DNA of 64,000 nucleotides from Myxococcales bacterium (GTDB taxonomy: Bacteria; Myxococcota_A; Polyangia; Polyangiales; GCA-016699535). The stretch is taken from the NCBI GenBank assembly GCA_016699535.1, contig CP064980.1:2612001-2676000 (forward strand), given 5' to 3'. The translations under genes were made by a program, and so were the position numbers. The notes under the pieces are model-generated. The model had not been told where the DNA came from. It was given only the letters and a program-made list of their open reading frames with translations, and did no database searches. Numbering within the stretch: position 1 is the stretch's first letter; every line of letters begins with the position of its first letter. Below, in pieces: positions 50,723 to 59,141 of this stretch.

Positions 50723-52060
50723 TCAGGGCTGTTCGATGGCTTTTCGGACAAAAGCTAAAGGTGCGTTGTCATCAAATTCCATTGCTTTGCCCTTGCGATT
50801 GATGCCCATCAACCGAAACCACGAGTTTACCTCTGGAAAATCAACGGAATCAAGGTAGCGAGCGGTCATCCTTCCCCAAAAGGACTGGCCGAAAACATGA
50901 TCCATACGGGATGCCATTTGCTCCGCAGACCATGCACGTTTGCTTGTGCCGCAACACTTGTAGAGTTCCTGAAGCGCAGAATCGAGGCTTTTGTGATTGT
51001 CGCTCGACATCCGTGACATGATGTCAACAGTCATTGCCATTGCTGCTCCTGCCCAATAGACCCGTCGGTATGCGCGTGTGCGGCGTGTCTCTTTGGATTC
51101 TTCTCGCAACGTTCTGCCTGTTCCCCCATTTTGACCCGCACGCATGCCGAGATACAGGTTTGACCACGCTTGCTCAGGGCTTTGTAAGCCAGCGCGTAGC
51201 CGTAGAACTTCTTGATAATATGTCGCGATGCCTTCGCTGATCCACATGTCGGAGCGCTTAACATAGGGTGTTACAAAGTGACTGAGTTCGTGTGTTGCAA
51301 CCCAGTCTTTCCTAAGCGCGTCCGGTGTCGCATTTTTCGCAAGGAAAAAGAGCACGGAAGCATTTCCTCCGCGCCCTGCTAGGCCCAACTGAACCGTGTC
51401 TCTTGACCAGCCCGAAGACACCAAAAGGACTTGGACGTGTTTTCGGGGAAACTCACCGAACAACGATGCCACGGCGCGTGCACTTGACGTCAACCATGCT
51501 TCAATGTTTTGCCAGTCGATTTTCTCCAAGCCGTGTAAGCGTGCAATGCTAAAAGTTGCATCGTTGCTGCTGAAGGTTTTTTTCTCGAATTCACCAAACA
51601 GCGCGTAGCTTTCAAAGAGAAAGGCATCCTTCTGCACCATGTAGCCCCGTGAGCCTTTAGGCCAGGGCACTGAAATCTGAGTATTTTTTGGAAGGACAAA
51701 GTGAAGCTCAGCGAGGTCGATGTTTTTGCTTGCCGGTGCTTTTAGCCAAAGCGAGGTGGGCAGTAAAAGACTTCGCTTCTGGAAATTCTCAAAAAAAGGG
51801 AAATCAAAGCCATGTGAATTAAGCGCCACTTGGTAAGACAGTCGAGCAGTAGGTATCGCGACGTTGTGGGCGTTGACCTCTATGGTTTTAAAGTCGTCGG
51901 TGAGTGTGATTTGGTAAATCCAGTGCCGTGGGCTTGCTTTTTTTTGTTGAAACTGCGGGCTTGACGCGCAACTGAGCAACGCGAATAAGCCAAGGCAGCA
52001 TAGGACGCGCTTGGTCCTATGCGCATCAAGCGGTCGCCATGGAAAGCGAATGCTAATCAT
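50723..52060 (-). CDS. M61-like metallopeptidase lipoprotein
   Basis: An exported 445-residue protein with lipobox LLSC near residue 23. The catalytic region THELSHFVTPYV near residue 260 carries HExxH, and the downstream WISEGIATYYQEV supplies the third zinc ligand Glu, as in the M61 (glycyl aminopeptidase-like) family. The N-terminal half fits the beta-rich domain of that family. The frame is open to 52141, but the ATG at 52060 gives a clean lipoprotein signal. It overlaps the end of the small membrane protein gene by 8 bp. It is separated from the electron-transfer operon by that gene. Confidence 0.8.
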   Translation of the reverse strand: MISIRFPWRPLDAHRTKRVLCCLGLFALLSCASSPQFQQKKASPRHWIYQITLTDDFKTIEVNAHNVAIPTARLSYQVALNSHGFDFPFFENFQKRSLLLPTSLWLKAPASKNIDLAELHFVLPKNTQISVPWPKGSRGYMVQKDAFLFESYALFGEFEKKTFSSNDATFSIARLHGLEKIDWQNIEAWLTSSARAVASLFGEFPRKHVQVLLVSSGWSRDTVQLGLAGRGGNASVLFFLAKNATPDALRKDWVATHELSHFVTPYVKRSDMWISEGIATYYQEVLRLRAGLQSPEQAWSNLYLGMRAGQNGGTGRTLREESKETRRTRAYRRVYWAGAAMAMTVDIMSRMSSDNHKSLDSALQELYKCCGTSKRAWSAEQMASRMDHVFGQSFWGRMTARYLDSVDFPEVNSWFRLMGINRKGKAMEFDDNAPLAFVRKAIEQP

Positions 52061-52355
52061 TGCTTTTGGATTTACGGGAGCGCGACAAGCTACTGTGGCC
52101 GCTTCCGATAAAACCAAGATCCAAAAGCAAAGCGATAGCAACTAGCAGCCAACCAAAGGATTGACCGAGCCTGCAGCGCCGACCGAATTGTTTGCATAGG
52201 CAAAAGTGATCGTTGTAAGCGGAAGGAATAAAAAGCCCAGCACAATCCATAGGCCGCTTTGAAGGGCTCGGATTAGGTAGTTGCCCCAAAAACCAAAGAA
52301 TAAACAAGGCCACTCGAGGAGCCGCCAGGGCGATGCACCCAATAAAACATGGCAT
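52053..52355 (-). CDS. Small membrane protein (two offsetting frameshifts)
   Basis: Two overlapping frames combine to one 100-residue protein with three hydrophobic helices. Shortening the C4 run at 52284-52287 by one and lengthening the GG at 52158-52159 by one joins FILWFLG to NYLIRALQSGLWIVLGFLF, and SVNP to FGWLLVAIALLLDLGF. The central LIRALQSGLWIVLGFLFLP looks conserved-family-like and I recall similar small membrane proteins, but I cannot name the family. The ATG is at 52355. Its end overlaps the start of the M61-like gene, as expected for a coupled pair. Confidence 0.5.
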   Translation of the reverse strand: MPCFIGCIALAAPRVALFILWFLGQLPNPSPSKRPMDCAGLFIPSAYNDHFCLCKQFGRRCRLGQSFGWLLVAIALLLDLGFIGSGHSSLSRSRKSKSND

Positions 52356-52431
52356 GGTTTAAAACATAAGGCATAAAGCCTAGCTAAAGGCAAGGCATTT
52401 TAACGAGGCGGTGATGCTTCTAAAGCTTGGT

Positions 52432-54102
52432 TTAGAGCTGAGGCCGCCAGACCGCTGCGCTTTGGACGTACAACACGTCGACGTAACGGCCGAAAATAGC
52501 GTCAGCCCCGAGCTGCACTCGAAGCGTCGGCTCAATATCCCAGCTTAGCGCTCCACCGAAGCCCTGTTCTATCCACGAATCAAAATCGGCGTGGTATTGC
52601 GAAAGCGCAGGTCGGTAGTACGCCGATATATCCATGTCGCCTTGCAATGCAGTGCTTCCCAGGCCAACGCGCAGTGCATAGCTATCGAAAACATCGCTTG
52701 TGTTTGCGGTCAATGAGAGATCCGCGCGTCCTGTCTGAAAAAGCGAGAGTGCACGCAAGGCGAAAAATCCGCCCAAGTAGCCACTGTCTGTGTATTGCGT
52801 GGGGGCGATGTAACTGCCTCCTGCGTCAATGGCCCATTTATCAAAAAGAAGACCTGTGTCTGCGCCTACGGTGTAGCGCGCATCGGAGTTGCTGAGGCAG
52901 TCGATGGTGGTGGTTGTGTTTTGTGGATTGTCGGTGCAAAGCCAATTGTCCGGCAGAAAAGAAGCGAGCCAGCGTGATCGTTCTGGGCGGCGCATGTCAA
53001 AGCGAGCACCGCCATGCCATGGGCCGATGCGCGTTGCAATGTCCATCCCTCCAGCGGAGATTTGAAACTGAGAGGCATTCCAAGGATTGTCTTTGTCAAA
53101 GACGGACAGCTCCAGATTGCTACTGATTCGAGTTGATCCGGGATAAATAGCCGCAAAGGTACTAAGCCTTCGTTCATCCATGGAGCCATCGTAGATGGAG
53201 CCGTGGCCAACAATGTCCAGCGTGGGTCGCAAGTCGCTTTCATCGTCGCGATAAGAGCCCTGGACGCCAAAACGAGAGGCTGCAAAAGCAGGCGTTCCGT
53301 CGATGGGATCGGGAACAAATCCGCCAAAGGCTCCCACGTTGAAGCCTTTTGTCGCAGCGGCTTGCACGCGTACACCATCGAGCATGCCCAGCGTAGAGGC
53401 TGCATAACGCAAGCGTCCTAGTGAGGCGTAGGTTGCGGATGGGTTGCCATAAGCCATCTCGAGTTGCCGTACCCGAAGCAAGGGTCGTGATCCGGATGTG
53501 TTGCCGAGATTTCTGCCGTACCAAATTTGCAGGGCCGCATCGGTGTCAATGCTCATTGGGCTGGAGGATAGCGGCTCAGCGTGCAGTTTTCCTCGGATTT
53601 CACTCCTGCCGTAAGCACCTGTGCCGCCCGACAGCGGAACGATTCCACCTGTGGACGTCGATAGCTGTAGTTTCATTCGGCTGTTTTCTTCAAGACCTTG
53701 ATCAATCGGAACGTAGCGTGGGCTTTGAGTTGTTGCGGGACGGACAGGCGCTGGCCACTGACCGCGATAGTTTGCGAGTTTTTGCGTGGCGCGCAAAGGA
53801 CCTTCCGTTTTTTCGTTCACTGTTCGGACACGAACGCGTCCCTTAGCGCCTAAAGAGAGAGAATCTTTTTCAAGGGCCAATGTAGCGCTTGATGACGTTA
53901 CTGCTGTGACGCGATAGGTTGCGTTGCGAAATCGTACCCGGTTTCCTACGCGTAGACCCGCTTCTCTGCCTGGCGTTATATAAGCGGTTTGCCCCGAGAT
54001 ATCGATCACCTCCACCCGAACCCATGCTCTGCGGGCATGCGCCAAGGATGGTGACGCTAGGGCAAGCGTTAAGGCCAAAGCACTGAGGCTAAGTGGCTTC
54101 AC
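52432..54102 (-). CDS. Outer-membrane beta-barrel protein of the electron-transfer operon
   Basis: A 556-residue exported protein with a signal peptide (LSALALTLALASPSLAHA) followed by an SH3-like segment (AYITPGREAGLRVGNRVRF) and then a long stretch of alternating hydrophobic strands ending in LYVQSAAVWRPQL, consistent with a porin-like barrel of roughly 18-22 strands. The start is a GTG at 54102, four bases overlapping the decahaem stop (GTGA), with GGAGG nine bases upstream; the open frame further upstream is not used. I do not recognise it as MtrB or another known conduit porin. As the last gene of a cytochrome operon it could be the outer-membrane sleeve or anchor for the haem proteins. 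Confidence 0.78.
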   Translation of the reverse strand: MKPLSLSALALTLALASPSLAHARRAWVRVEVIDISGQTAYITPGREAGLRVGNRVRFRNATYRVTAVTSSSATLALEKDSLSLGAKGRVRVRTVNEKTEGPLRATQKLANYRGQWPAPVRPATTQSPRYVPIDQGLEENSRMKLQLSTSTGGIVPLSGGTGAYGRSEIRGKLHAEPLSSSPMSIDTDAALQIWYGRNLGNTSGSRPLLRVRQLEMAYGNPSATYASLGRLRYAASTLGMLDGVRVQAAATKGFNVGAFGGFVPDPIDGTPAFAASRFGVQGSYRDDESDLRPTLDIVGHGSIYDGSMDERRLSTFAAIYPGSTRISSNLELSVFDKDNPWNASQFQISAGGMDIATRIGPWHGGARFDMRRPERSRWLASFLPDNWLCTDNPQNTTTTIDCLSNSDARYTVGADTGLLFDKWAIDAGGSYIAPTQYTDSGYLGGFFALRALSLFQTGRADLSLTANTSDVFDSYALRVGLGSTALQGDMDISAYYRPALSQYHADFDSWIEQGFGGALSWDIEPTLRVQLGADAIFGRYVDVLYVQSAAVWRPQL

Positions 54103-55013
54103 CTGGCAATACCTCCGGGATGGCAGTGCAGGCAGTTGGCCGCCTGAGGCGAGGGCAGCTTGCCTTGATGTTGTTGCTTCAAACGCAGAGTGTTGTGTGC
54201 ATGACAACTGGTGCAACTTACAAGTCTCCGGTTATTTTCTGAGAGGTGGCAGCTTTCACAAGGACTCCCTTGGTGAGCTCCGTACGAGATGGCAAAGCGT
54301 ATGTCATGACCCTGGGTAGATAATAACATGGCTGCGTTACCAGAAAAGATTGTGGGATCGACCGTGGCCGGGCTCCAGGCGATGGAGCGGTGACAAAGGG
54401 AGCAGTTGCGCGGGAACGCTTGTTGCGTGCTTGTTCCAGAGTGCAGCGGGTGGGTGTCAGGGCTGCGATATTCTGTCGCATGGCAAGAAAAACAATCGCT
54501 TGGGACAGTGCTAAACTCACGCCCGGTTGTCCGGGTATGGCATTGTGTGCAATCGAGCAGTGCGTGCATGCCGGTTAGCGGCAGCCTTGTGCGTCGATGT
54601 ACCTCGATAGCGCGAACCTGACTGAAACTAACGGCTGAATGGCAGGAATCGCAGAAGCGGCCCAGTCGGCCTTCATGGTTATCGTGATGACAGCTGTTGC
54701 AATCACGTTTGATGTGCTTTCCTGGTTGATGACAGCCTAAGCATGGAACGACTTTATGACGCCCGGTTAAAGGAAAGCCGGTTTTTGCGTGATCGAAGCC
54801 GCTTTGCCCGGACGCAACGCCCTTCATGCGCCAACCTGAGGTGCTATGGCATGTGTCGCAGGCAACGGATTCAGTAAAACTTGCTGAACTCTTTTTGTCT
54901 TTCTTTTTTGAGGGTGTTGGCTCAGCGCTACCCTTCCCTTGAATCACTCCCAAACCAAGCACCAAGCCCAGCGCGAATACCGTCATGCTGTATGTCATCT
55001 TAGAGAGGGTCAT
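54099..55013 (-). CDS. Periplasmic decahaem c-type cytochrome
   Basis: An exported 304-residue protein with ten CxxCH haem-binding motifs (CDTCH, CLGCH, CNSCH, CDSCH, CTQCH, CFSCH, CSLCH, CESCH, CTSCH and CLHCH) and many extra histidines that could be distal ligands. A hydrophobic signal region (TVFALGLVLGLGVIQGKGSA) precedes a Lys/Ser-rich linker. Modules such as GRHKVVPCLGCH and GMHALLDCTQCH repeat the pattern of the larger cytochrome upstream. The ATG at 55013 overlaps the stop of that gene by 4 bp (ATGA) and its own stop overlaps the barrel gene. It should pass electrons between the 23-haem protein and the outer membrane; this is inferred from order and coupling. Confidence 0.93.
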   Translation of the reverse strand: MTLSKMTYSMTVFALGLVLGLGVIQGKGSAEPTPSKKKDKKSSASFTESVACDTCHSTSGWRMKGVASGQSGFDHAKTGFPLTGRHKVVPCLGCHQPGKHIKRDCNSCHHDNHEGRLGRFCDSCHSAVSFSQVRAIEVHRRTRLPLTGMHALLDCTQCHTRTTGREFSTVPSDCFSCHATEYRSPDTHPLHSGTSTQQAFPRNCSLCHRSIAWSPATVDPTIFSGNAAMLLSTQGHDIRFAISYGAHQGSPCESCHLSENNRRLVSCTSCHAHNTLRLKQQHQGKLPSPQAANCLHCHPGGIAR

Positions 55014-56824
55014 TCGTGGGCCTTGTGGGGGTTGGCGTGACAGTCGCCGCATTTGGCATAGCCAAGGCGATACCAAATGACTTCTTCACCGTTGCGTAGC
55101 TTGTTTTCGGTATGACAAGCGTCGCATTTGAGAGCCTTGTGTTTGCCGGTAATAGCGTACCTTGTCTTTTTGTTGTGATCGAAATTCTTCATCACGAAAT
55201 CCTGAGTATCGTGACAGAAAGCACACTCTCTTAGCGGCTCGGAGAGTCTAAACTGGCCTGCATGAATATCCTCGTGGCATCCAGTGCAATCGCGCGGAAC
55301 ACCTCGGTAGCTTGCTCCTTTTCCAGATTTTTGATCCGCTTTGGTGGGGGAATGGCATAGGACGCAAGCTGTCTGAGCATGGGCCCCCGTAAGCGGCCAA
55401 ATGCTGTGGTCAATTTTTGGCTGATGCCAGCCTTGTGTTGAGTGGCAGTGAGCGCAGCCGCCGTCCGCCATCTCTTTTTCGAATTGGTCCCCATGGGGGT
55501 TTTCGTGGCACTCCATGCATTGCTGTTTGGCCAGAACAAAACTGTACCTTGGCCGTTTGCTTTCATGGCAATTGCTGCATGGCACCGCCACGTGCATGCC
55601 ATCAAGCGCGAAATCTGCCTTTTTGTGTAGTCCAGCATCAAAGTTGCTTGGAGCAAAACCGTTTTCGGTGTGACAGCTTTCGCACAGGCCTTTGTCCCAT
55701 CGGTAGAAAGCCTTTTTGTGGGGGTCGTCGTGACAATTGTTGCAGTGCTTGTAGCTTAATTTACGGTAACGTTTTTCTGTCGGCAACCGAGGGTTGTGAC
55801 AGTTCTTGCACGACACAGAACGGTGCTCACCAACCAGCGGGAATACTGTAAGGCCGTGAGCGTCGAGGCCAGTTTTCTCAGGCAGCCCAAGCCATTCAAT
55901 GGAGGCATGGCACTTTTTGCAATTTCGTCCAAACTTGGCTTCGTGCACCGGCGAATGGCATGACACGCAAGCGCTGCCTTTGCTTGGTTCACGGTCACTT
56001 CCTCGGTCGTGGCACTCGGCGCATTTTACGGAAGCGTGTCCGTTTCTGATACTAACACCGGGATGGTTTGCTCGCACCCGATGCAAGTCAGACCAAGCTT
56101 GTTCGGTGTGGCATGAAGTGCAACTTTGCCGAAAACGTCCTTTGTGGGGGTCGCTGTGGCAGTCGTTGCAGGCTGAAAACTTAAGCCCTTGATATTTTGC
56201 CGGCTGTCCGTGGCATTCCTTGCATTCGACGTCTTGATGTTTTCCGCGTAACGAAAAGCGAGTACGACTGTGATCGAAGTTTTCGACTTTGACGGATGAC
56301 CACTTTTGTTCATTATGGCAACTTGTGCAGTCCGAGCCAAAGCGGCTCTTGTGAGGATCCTCATGGCAGCTCGTGCAGGTTGTATTCAAACCAAGATAAG
56401 TTGTGCTGCCTGCTTTCGTCTTTTTCTTATGGCACTTGCTGCAGTCGAGATCCGCATGGGCTCCGCGAAGTTTCCATCCGGCGTCGTTGTGCTGAAAACG
56501 CTTTCTGTTGCCGCCAGGCCACTGAATAAGTTTGGTGGAGCGTCCTAAGTGCTCGACGTGACAACTGCCACAGTCTTTTCCGCGGTATTTTCGACCATGG
56601 AGACCCGCGCTCTTGGCGATGCGTTGCCCAAGCTGCACGTGGCAGTCAAGACAAGCGCGCGATGATATACGTTTGCCCGAAGCGTGGCATTGATTGCATT
56701 GAGAGTCGCCGTCGAGTTCGTTGTGGTACTTTGAAAGTTTTCCGGGATTGAAAAACTGAGCCTGGGCCACGCTCGGAAGAGCAATAAGCGCAACGAGGGC
56801 GACTCGAAAAAAGAGATGAGCCAT
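55010..56824 (-). CDS. Periplasmic 23-haem c-type cytochrome with three-haem repeats
   Basis: An exported protein of 604 aa with a Sec signal peptide (FRVALVALIALPSVAQAQ) and 23 CxxCH motifs. After three N-terminal haems, six repeats of one three-haem module follow, then a last two-haem repeat. The module is GxHxxVxCxxCH, a second CxxCH leading into DPHKxxF, and a third CxxCH (examples GKHQDVECKECH, CNDCHSDPHKGRF, SCTSCH). His-rich loops would supply axial ligands. The ATG at 56824 overlaps the b-type cytochrome stop by one base (TAATG), and its stop overlaps the decahaem gene by four. A chain of closely packed haems of this length could span much of the periplasm. Confidence 0.95.
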   Translation of the reverse strand: MAHLFFRVALVALIALPSVAQAQFFNPGKLSKYHNELDGDSQCNQCHASGKRISSRACLDCHVQLGQRIAKSAGLHGRKYRGKDCGSCHVEHLGRSTKLIQWPGGNRKRFQHNDAGWKLRGAHADLDCSKCHKKKTKAGSTTYLGLNTTCTSCHEDPHKSRFGSDCTSCHNEQKWSSVKVENFDHSRTRFSLRGKHQDVECKECHGQPAKYQGLKFSACNDCHSDPHKGRFRQSCTSCHTEQAWSDLHRVRANHPGVSIRNGHASVKCAECHDRGSDREPSKGSACVSCHSPVHEAKFGRNCKKCHASIEWLGLPEKTGLDAHGLTVFPLVGEHRSVSCKNCHNPRLPTEKRYRKLSYKHCNNCHDDPHKKAFYRWDKGLCESCHTENGFAPSNFDAGLHKKADFALDGMHVAVPCSNCHESKRPRYSFVLAKQQCMECHENPHGDQFEKEMADGGCAHCHSTQGWHQPKIDHSIWPLTGAHAQTACVLCHSPTKADQKSGKGASYRGVPRDCTGCHEDIHAGQFRLSEPLRECAFCHDTQDFVMKNFDHNKKTRYAITGKHKALKCDACHTENKLRNGEEVIWYRLGYAKCGDCHANPHKAHE

Positions 56825-57711
56825 TAGGACAGAATCCACCTGTAGCCATAGTACCAAGCTACTGCGATATGAATAGCGACGGACAGAATCATCAAGATGG
56901 CAAAGAAGCGATGCAGCCCGCGCCAGCCACGCAATACAGCGGTGCCTGCTTCAGAGCGAAGGTCTCCGTTGATCGTATAGGCAAAGCGGCGACATAGTTT
57001 TCGCAGATTCTTTCTTTCGGGTTTTGATACCAAATGAGCGGTTCGACCTGGTATTTTTTTTACAATACGTTTTCGGCGTGCTCCCTCCGTAATTAATGCG
57101 GGCATATGCAGTAGTGCGCGAACCAAACCGGCGTTTGCGGGTAAGGGGTTTGTGCGTCTGTCGCCAATCGCGCGTTGCACTTCTTCGCTGAGCCCTGGAA
57201 CATAGCTATCAAGCGTTGCCCAATAGACCGAAATGCGTCGATGGTCGGGTTTGGGAGCGATAGAATAAAGATACCGTCCGATGATGCCTGTTAACACGAG
57301 CAGGACAAGGCTTACTGAGGTAATGGTCGCTATGGGGTTGCGTGATTGAAAAGCCGAATGAAAGAGGACAAGTAAGGCTCCCGTAAGACCCGTGACCACG
57401 TGAATATTAAGCCACGTCTTAAGTGGCCCTAGCTGCAATCCCGCAAATTTTCGACGTACTAAGTAGAGCAAATTGGTTAGCATGAGGGCGAAGCCGGCGA
57501 TGCCGTAGCCATGACCAACTAAGCCACCTGGGGAAAGCGAACGGAAATTTGGATGAGATGCACGTTCTTGAACAGGAAGCGAGTAGAAACTCCAGCCGTA
57601 ATAGTAGAGAGCCGCGGCCAAACAGCCTAGTGCAATCGCGAAGAGTCCTGCGGTCATAGAGCGTCGCCTGGTAATGACGCGGGAGTAGCTGGCGGGCATG
57701 TCGTGCTGCAT
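56824..57711 (-). CDS. Multi-helix b-type cytochrome membrane protein
   Basis: A 295-residue inner-membrane protein with four helices in the first half (for example AGLFAIALGCLAAALYYYGW and YGIAGFALMLTNLLYLV), a long basic cytoplasmic loop, and a fifth helix near the C-terminus (FFAILMILSVAIHIAVAWYY). Histidines in helices (NIHVVTGLTGALLVLFH and GLHRFFAIL, VAIHIAV) are arranged as in di-haem cytochrome b proteins of the ferric-reductase-like or b561 type. It is the first gene of the cytochrome operon and probably takes electrons from the quinol pool or from the divergent flavoprotein and gives them to the 23-haem cytochrome. The haem count is inferred. The ATG at 57711 has an alternative at 57699. 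Confidence 0.85.
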   Translation of the reverse strand: MQHDMPASYSRVITRRRSMTAGLFAIALGCLAAALYYYGWSFYSLPVQERASHPNFRSLSPGGLVGHGYGIAGFALMLTNLLYLVRRKFAGLQLGPLKTWLNIHVVTGLTGALLVLFHSAFQSRNPIATITSVSLVLLVLTGIIGRYLYSIAPKPDHRRISVYWATLDSYVPGLSEEVQRAIGDRRTNPLPANAGLVRALLHMPALITEGARRKRIVKKIPGRTAHLVSKPERKNLRKLCRRFAYTINGDLRSEAGTAVLRGWRGLHRFFAILMILSVAIHIAVAWYYGYRWILS

Positions 57712-57782
57712 GTGCCCGAAACTATAGCCTTCTAAGTGTTCTTACAAAACGTTTTTCGCCATTTTTTTTCGCTGCGACTACA

Positions 57783-59107
57783 ATGCGTTTTATGGAATCG
57801 ATACAGATCTATGCGGGCTTGATCCTGGTTGCGGGACTTCTCTATGTGGTGTGGCGTGTTTTCGAGGGTCTTCATGAGCAGAAATCCAGCAAGGCTCTTG
57901 CTGCTGCCCATGAGCTGGGAGAGGTCCTTCCACCGAGTATTCATCCGAAAATCAACCCCGATCTGTGTATTGGTTCGGGTGCGTGTATCAAGGCTTGCCC
58001 GGAAAAAGGCGTGATTGGCATGGTGGGTGGTCGGGCTAATTTGGTCGGACCTTTGGCCTGCATTGGACATGGCGCTTGCGCTGCGGCCTGCCCTGTTCAC
58101 GCGATCGAGCTAGTTTTTGGTACTGAAAAAGAGGCCTTGAGCTGCCCAAGGTCGATCCGCACTTCCAAACCAGTCAAGCAGGTGTTTACGTGATTGGTGA
58201 ACTCGGCGGTATGGGGCTAATTCGAAACGCCATCAGTCAGGGTTCTCAAGCGGCGGATCATATTTTGAAAGGAAATCGCAGAGCATCAAAGCCCGGCGTA
58301 TACGACGCGATAGTTGTGGGTGCCGGACCAGCAGGAATAAGCGCCACACTCAAGCTTATTGAAGGCGGCGCGAATGTTGTTTTGCTTGAAAAAGAAGCCT
58401 ATGGCGGGACCATTGCACATTACCCACGCGCCAAAGTTGTTATGGCCGGGGTCTTGGATATTCCTATGTTCGGGAAAGTAAAGCGACGCAAGATGTCCAA
58501 AGAGCAGCTTCTTTCGCTTTGGGACGACATCCGGCAGCGTACGAATCTACCGGTTCAGACCGGTGAGCTTGTCGAGGGCCTGGAGCGGCGCTCGGATGGA
58601 ACGTGGCTTGTAAAAAGCTCGACGCAGGCCTGGCCAGCAGCAAATGTGCTGCTGGCTTTGGGTAGACGCGGTTCACCGCGAAAGCTAGGCGTTGCAGGCG
58701 AAGAGCAGCACAAGGTTCACTACCGGTTGCTTGAGCCCAAAGAGTTTAAGCAAAAACATGTGCTGATCGTGGGTGGGGGAAACAGTGCCGTTGAGTCGGC
58801 TATTTCGTTAGCCGATGAAGGCAAATGCAAGTCCGTTACCATTAGCTACCGTCGGAGTACCTTTGGACGATGCCGTGCTGAAAATAAAAAGTTGATTACC
58901 GAAGCCATCGCCAAAGGCAAAGTTGTGGCCCTGATGCCTAGTAACGTAACGAAGATTGATGAAACAACGGTTACGCTTGATTGTGGTGACAAAGGCAACA
59001 TTCGCATTGAGAATGACGCCATGATTATCCAGATCGGAGGAACCGCTCCGGCCAGCCTGCTTTCCACTTTCGGCATCGATTTGATTACCAAATATGGTGA
59101 GGCATGA
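57783..59107 (+). CDS. Membrane-anchored [4Fe-4S] FAD/NAD(P) oxidoreductase (one frameshift)
   Basis: A fused protein of about 441 aa. An N-terminal helix (IYAGLILVAGLLYVVWRVF) anchors it. Two [4Fe-4S] motifs follow, CIGSGACIKACP and CIGHGACAAACP near residues 62-100. Then comes the FAD-binding VVGAGPAGISATLKLIEGG and the second nucleotide-binding VLIVGGGNSAVESAISLADEG, similar to thioredoxin-reductase-like (YpdA-type) enzymes but without their CxxC. The raw sequence breaks between the two halves. Lengthening the A5 run at 58126-58130 by one base joins them as GTEKRGLELPKVDPHF and then GVYVIGELGGMGLIRNAI, a conserved junction. It is divergent from the cytochrome operon (71 bp apart) and probably feeds electrons from NAD(P)H into it. 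Confidence 0.9.
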
Positions 59108-59141
59108 AAGCTATCCAAAGCTGTTGTTGTGCTTTGTGTTT

